A stretch of 9,460 bases of DNA from Desulfobacteraceae bacterium (GTDB lineage Bacteria > Desulfobacterota > Desulfobacteria > Desulfobacterales > UBA11574): the NCBI GenBank assembly GCA_002868985.1, contig PKTV01000048.1:1-9460 (forward strand), in the 5' to 3' direction. Below, one piece after another: positions 6,374-9,460 of the stretch. The notes beneath the pieces were generated by a model. That model did no database searches, was not told the origin of the DNA, and worked only from the letters and a program-made list of their open reading frames with translations. Position 1 is the first letter of the stretch. Each line of letters begins with the position of its first letter. The translations under genes were made by a program, and so were the position numbers.

Positions 6374-6515
6374 GAGACCTTTGAAAAATGCTTATTTTTG
6401 TTCAAGTTCAAGGAAGGCGAAAAATTTAACCACATGAATACATTGAGTATTTTGAGGATTAAAATTTGAGTCTGACGCAGAAATTGGGCAAAAAGGGGCG
6501 TTATGCAAAGGTTTC
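6374..6515. mobile_element. MITE-like palindromic element between rplU and rpmA
   Basis: A 142-bp non-coding element bounded by GAGACCTTTG (6374-6383) and CAAAGGTTTC (6506-6515), which are inverted copies with one mismatch in ten. The similarity continues inward with interruptions (AAAATGC against CATAACGC, TTTTTG on both sides). The centre also folds, with AATAC and GTATT around ATTGA, so the whole unit is one long imperfect palindrome. AAAAT occurs directly outside both ends (6369-6373 and 6516-6520) and could be a 5-bp target duplication, although the sequence is AT-rich. From memory, near-identical GAGACCTTTG...CAAAGGTTTC units occur between genes in Desulfobacterales. It starts 4 bases after the rplU stop and leaves the rpmA ribosome site intact. 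Confidence 0.65.
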
Positions 6516-6547
6516 AAAATCGTTTCTTTTGTTAAGGAGTTTAGATA

Positions 6548-6802
6548 ATGGCACATAAAAAAGCGGGCGGCAGCTCCAGAAACGGGCGTGACAGTAATGG
6601 GCAACGTCGCGGAGTAAAACGATATGGCGGTCAAACCGTAAAAGCGGGAAATATTCTTGTTCGCCAGCTGGGAACAAGAATCCATCCCGGCGTCAATGTG
6701 GGTATAGGCAAAGATTACACGCTGTTTGCCAAAATTAACGGTATCGTTGCCTATGAGAGACTGGGTCGTTCTCGTAAAAAAGTAAGTGTTTATGCAGAGT
6801 GA
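6548..6802 (+). CDS. rpmA: 50S ribosomal protein L27
   Basis: Large-subunit protein whose N-terminal tail reaches the peptidyl-transferase centre. It has 84 residues, normal length, beginning [20 protein letters not shown] and containing [15 protein letters not shown] (about 36-50) and the [12 protein letters not shown] segment. The N-terminus begins directly with the mature-type sequence and has no Firmicutes-style cleavable extension. AAGGAG (6534-6539) lies 8 bases before the ATG. Its stop TGA overlaps the GTG start of obgE by 4 bases. Confidence 0.97.
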   Translation: MAHKKAGGSSRNGRDSNGQRRGVKRYGGQTVKAGNILVRQLGTRIHPGVNVGIGKDYTLFAKINGIVAYERLGRSRKKVSVYAE

Positions 6803-7800
6803 AATTCATTGATGAAGCGATTATCACCGTGCAATCCGGTGACGGCGGCAAGGGCTGTTTAAGCTTCAGGCGTGAAAAATTTATTCCACGCGGAGGACCG
6901 GACGGCGGCGACGGTGGCAAGGGTGGGGACATTATATTAAGTACAACGTCGAGAAAACGCACCCTTTATCAGTTTAGATTTCAAAGACATTTCAAAGCCA
7001 AAAACGGCGAACATGGCCAGGGCAAGAAAAAGACCGGAAAAAACGGCCTAAACCTCACCATAGAACTTCCTCCCGGAACGCTCGTAATCGATGCGGATAC
7101 CGGCCATCTTATCAAAGACCTCGTCGACACCGATGAAACATTTGTAATTTTAAAAGGCGGTAGAGGCGGCCAGGGTAACACTAGATTTAAAACTTCCACA
7201 CACCGGACTCCCCGGTTTGCCCAACCCGGTGAACCCGGCGAAACCATAACATTAAAGCTTGAGCTTAAACTGTTGGCCGATGTCGGTATTATCGGTCTTC
7301 CCAATGCCGGAAAATCCACACTGATTGCTGCTATTTCCTCAGCCCGTCCTAAGATTGCCAATTATCCCTTTACTACACTGACTCCCAGTCTTGGTGTGGT
7401 TCAAACCGACTGGGCAGAGCCTTTTGTCGTCGCAGATATCCCTGGCTTGATTAAGGGGGCACACCAGGGAACCGGGCTCGGCATCAAATTTCTCAGGCAC
7501 ATAGAGCGTACCCGCATTTTGGTTCACCTTATCGATGTCTCATCCATTGATCCTGATGATCCCCTCCACGAATACCATACCATCAACCAAGAGCTTGTCA
7601 TGTATGATGAAAAGCTTGTGCAAAAGCCTCAAATTGTTGTACTCAACAAACTTGATCTGCCTGGGGTTCGGAAAGCGGCTGAAATTTTTCAATCTGCGAT
7701 AAAAGACAAAGAAGTGCTATTCATTTCCGCATTAACCGGACAGGGGCTTGAACAATTAAAGTCTCAAATTGTTCAACTATTGGACAGCAATGATGAATGA
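6799..7800 (+). CDS. obgE: GTPase Obg (ObgE/CgtA)
   Basis: Ribosome-associated GTPase involved in 50S assembly and stress control. The 333 residues contain a glycine-rich Obg fold (about 1-158, with [13 protein letters not shown] at 32-44) and a G domain. G1 is GLPNAGKST (166-174), the switch threonines are in YPFTTLTP (189-196), G3 is DIPG (213-216), G4 is NKLD (283-286) and G5 is SAL (310-312). The C-terminal extension found in some family members is absent, as in many short Obg proteins. The start is GTG at 6799, overlapping the rpmA stop as GTGA; no strong ribosome site precedes it, so translation is probably coupled to rpmA. The 3' end overlaps proB. Confidence 0.96.
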   Translation: MKFIDEAIITVQSGDGGKGCLSFRREKFIPRGGPDGGDGGKGGDIILSTTSRKRTLYQFRFQRHFKAKNGEHGQGKKKTGKNGLNLTIELPPGTLVIDADTGHLIKDLVDTDETFVILKGGRGGQGNTRFKTSTHRTPRFAQPGEPGETITLKLELKLLADVGIIGLPNAGKSTLIAAISSARPKIANYPFTTLTPSLGVVQTDWAEPFVVADIPGLIKGAHQGTGLGIKFLRHIERTRILVHLIDVSSIDPDDPLHEYHTINQELVMYDEKLVQKPQIVVLNKLDLPGVRKAAEIFQSAIKDKEVLFISALTGQGLEQLKSQIVQLLDSNDE

Positions 7801-8935
7801 GAAAAGAGCATCAATTTTTTACAGTGCCAGACGAGTGGTGGTAAAAGTTGGCAGCAATGTCCTGACAGAAGATCACGGACTGAATTTAAAAGCAATACGG
7901 TCAATCAGTCGACAGATCTGCCGCTTAATTGACGGCGGAATCGAAATTATTCTGATCTCTTCCGGGGCCATGGCTTCCGGGATCAGAAAAGTCGGCCTTG
8001 ACAAACGGCCGGATGAAATTCCCAAGCGCCAGGCCATCGCGGCCGTGGGACAGGCAGGACTGATCATGGAGTATGAGAAGGCTTTTGCCCGATATCATAA
8101 AAAAGTCGCCCAGATTTTACTGACCGGTGATGACCTCAACAACCGCAAAAGATACCTGAATGCTCGAAACACGCTCTGTATGCTGTTGTCATGGCAGGTT
8201 GTTCCAATCATCAATGAAAACGACACGGTGATGATAGAAGAAATTCAATTTGGGGACAATGACAATCTCGCCGCCATGATCACGCTATTGATGGATGCGG
8301 ATATTCTGGTCAACCTGACCGACATTGACGGCCTTTACACCAAGGATCCCCGAACCAACTCTGATGCTGATTTTATTCCGATGGTATCCGCCATCGGAGA
8401 AGATATAAAAAAGATTGCCGGCGATATTCCGGGTGCTTTAGGTACGGGGGGTATGCTCAGCAAAATAAATGCTGCAAAAAAGGTCACTGCTGCGGGAGTT
8501 CCAATGGTCATAGCAAATGGCGGCAGACCGGATGTCTTGAAAAAGCTTTTCTCAGGTAAAGATGTCGGAACGTTTTTTACGCCAAAAAAGAAAAAGCTGA
8601 AAAGCCGTAAGTGCTGGATTGCGTTTACCTTAAAACCCAAAGGTGTTATAAGGATTGATGATGGTGCTGCCGAGGCTATCCTTAACAGGGGCAAAAGCCT
8701 TTTACCCAGTGGCATTGTGGGCGTTGAAGGTGAATTCAGTGTCGGCGCTCCGGTTGAATTTAGAAAAACAGACGATGAAACCCTGGGAACAGGACTGGTT
8801 AATTACAGTTCAACAGATATCCGAAAAATCATGGGACTTAAATCGAATCAGATTAAAAACCGTCTGGGACATAAACCCTACGACGATGTGATTCATCGGG
8901 ATAACCTTGCGGTTACTGCGGAATGTAATGTATGA
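7790..8935 (+). CDS. proB: Glutamate 5-kinase with PUA domain
   Basis: Phosphorylates glutamate to gamma-glutamyl phosphate, the first and usually proline-inhibited step of proline synthesis. From ATG 7790 it has 381 residues. The amino-acid kinase domain (about 12-265) shows VVVKVGSN (16-23), SSGA (57-60), INENDTV (141-147), FGDND (154-158), TDIDGLYTKDPR (177-188) and GTGGMLSK (218-225). A PUA domain (about 277-355) follows, as in E. coli ProB. Two adjacent ATG codons (7790 and 7793) are possible; both overlap the end of obgE, by 11 or 8 bases, and only a weak GGA precedes them, so coupling to obgE is likely. The frame continues up to a TTG at 7769, which I reject as the start. proA follows after 21 bases. 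Confidence 0.95.
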   Translation: MMNEKRASIFYSARRVVVKVGSNVLTEDHGLNLKAIRSISRQICRLIDGGIEIILISSGAMASGIRKVGLDKRPDEIPKRQAIAAVGQAGLIMEYEKAFARYHKKVAQILLTGDDLNNRKRYLNARNTLCMLLSWQVVPIINENDTVMIEEIQFGDNDNLAAMITLLMDADILVNLTDIDGLYTKDPRTNSDADFIPMVSAIGEDIKKIAGDIPGALGTGGMLSKINAAKKVTAAGVPMVIANGGRPDVLKKLFSGKDVGTFFTPKKKKLKSRKCWIAFTLKPKGVIRIDDGAAEAILNRGKSLLPSGIVGVEGEFSVGAPVEFRKTDDETLGTGLVNYSSTDIRKIMGLKSNQIKNRLGHKPYDDVIHRDNLAVTAECNV

Positions 8936-8956
8936 CAACTTGCTAAGGAAAATGAA

Positions 8957-9460
8957 ATGCCAATGGAAACAACAATTGTAAACATGGCCAAAGCCGCCCG
9001 GGCAGCTGCCACACAGATGGCCAAGTGCGGTTCAAACCAAAAGAATGCCGTGCTGCTCGGCATGGCCGATAAAATAGAAAAAGATGCCTCAACGATCAAA
9101 AAAGCCAACCAAAAGGATCTTGACCGGGCAAAGGAAATGGGACTTTCCCCTGCTATGATCGACCGACTCACAGTGTCGGACTCAACCATTAAATCAATGG
9201 CCAAAGGGTTGCGGGAGGTTGCGGGACTCAATGACCCGGTGGGCGCCATAAGCAAGTCCTGGCTGAGGCCCAACGGTCTGGAAGTCACACGAATGCGGAT
9301 ACCGCTGGGTGTCATCGGCATTATTTACGAATCACGGCCCAATGTGACCATTGATGCCGCCGGCCTTTGCCTGAAAGCCGGCAATGCCGTCATACTTCGA
9401 GGCGGGTCTGAAGCGTTTTATTCGAATCAGGCCCTGGCCGACATCATCGGACAGGTTCTC
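8957..9460 (+). CDS. proA: Gamma-glutamyl phosphate reductase, N-terminal part
   Basis: Reduces gamma-glutamyl phosphate to glutamate-5-semialdehyde with NADPH, the second step of proline synthesis. The first 168 residues are present; about 250 more, including the catalytic cysteine, lie beyond the right edge (the family is about 415-420 residues long). RIPLGVIGIIYESRPNVT (114-131), DAAGLCLKAGN and ILRGGSEA (146-153) are family signatures. The start at 8957 has AAGGA (8945-8949) 7 bases upstream; an earlier ATG at 8952 is in another frame. The gene lies 21 bases after proB, and the two enzymes act in sequence on an unstable intermediate. Confidence 0.95.
   Translation, partial: MPMETTIVNMAKAARAAATQMAKCGSNQKNAVLLGMADKIEKDASTIKKANQKDLDRAKEMGLSPAMIDRLTVSDSTIKSMAKGLREVAGLNDPVGAISKSWLRPNGLEVTRMRIPLGVIGIIYESRPNVTIDAAGLCLKAGNAVILRGGSEAFYSNQALADIIGQVL

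Noticed and set aside
8893..9321. 142-codon minus-strand frame opposite proA
   Set aside because: It lies antisense to conserved ProA sequence and its composition reads as the complement of that gene.
1145..9460. A previously undescribed multi-gene system
   Set aside because: All full-length genes belong to known families, mostly housekeeping; only the arsR-permease-fdhD linkage is mildly unusual.

Overview
The window looks like chromosomal DNA of an anaerobic deltaproteobacterium, most plausibly of the Desulfobacterales. This rests on the gene order rplU-rpmA-obgE-proB-proA, the moderately AT-rich composition, an FdhD for formate dehydrogenase maturation, and two kinds of short intergenic repeat that I associate from memory with that group. 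No 16S gene is present, so the placement is inference.

Left edge (1-830, minus strand): the middle part of a phosphoenolpyruvate carboxylase gene whose 3' end lies outside the window. Its reading frame hits a stop just upstream of the conserved TAHPT motif. The N-terminal part of about 130 residues expected in this family is not found upstream, so the copy looks 5'-truncated. A degenerate 8-bp tandem repeat lies exactly at the break.

Positions 831-2651 (plus strand): a promoter region, then dnaJ (Hsp40 co-chaperone) and queD (queuosine precursor synthesis), closely spaced and probably co-transcribed. Positions 2719-3545 (minus strand): pyrE (pyrimidine synthesis), converging on queD, preceded by a small inverted repeat and by an AT-rich palindromic intergenic element.

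Positions 3545-5920 (minus strand): arsR-type regulator, SO_0444/ArsP-type permease and fdhD, in that transcription order. The regulator keeps both the CadC-type cysteine site and the SmtB-type zinc site. It is preceded by a palindromic operator lying over its own promoter, so the first two genes read as a self-regulated metal-efflux unit. fdhD follows after 50 bases and may be read through from it.

Positions 5961-9460 (plus strand): an apparent strong promoter with an upstream A/T tract drives rplU, rpmA, obgE, proB and proA (cut by the right edge). These cover ribosomal proteins L21 and L27, the ribosome-associated GTPase Obg, and the first two steps of proline synthesis. rpmA/obgE and obgE/proB overlap. 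A 142-bp MITE-like palindrome with terminal inverted repeats and a possible 5-bp target duplication sits between rplU and rpmA.

Most genes are housekeeping. I see no convincing novel defence or biosynthetic system. The parts deserving a second look are the dual-site metal sensor and its promoter, the link of fdhD to it, the broken ppc, and the small repeats.
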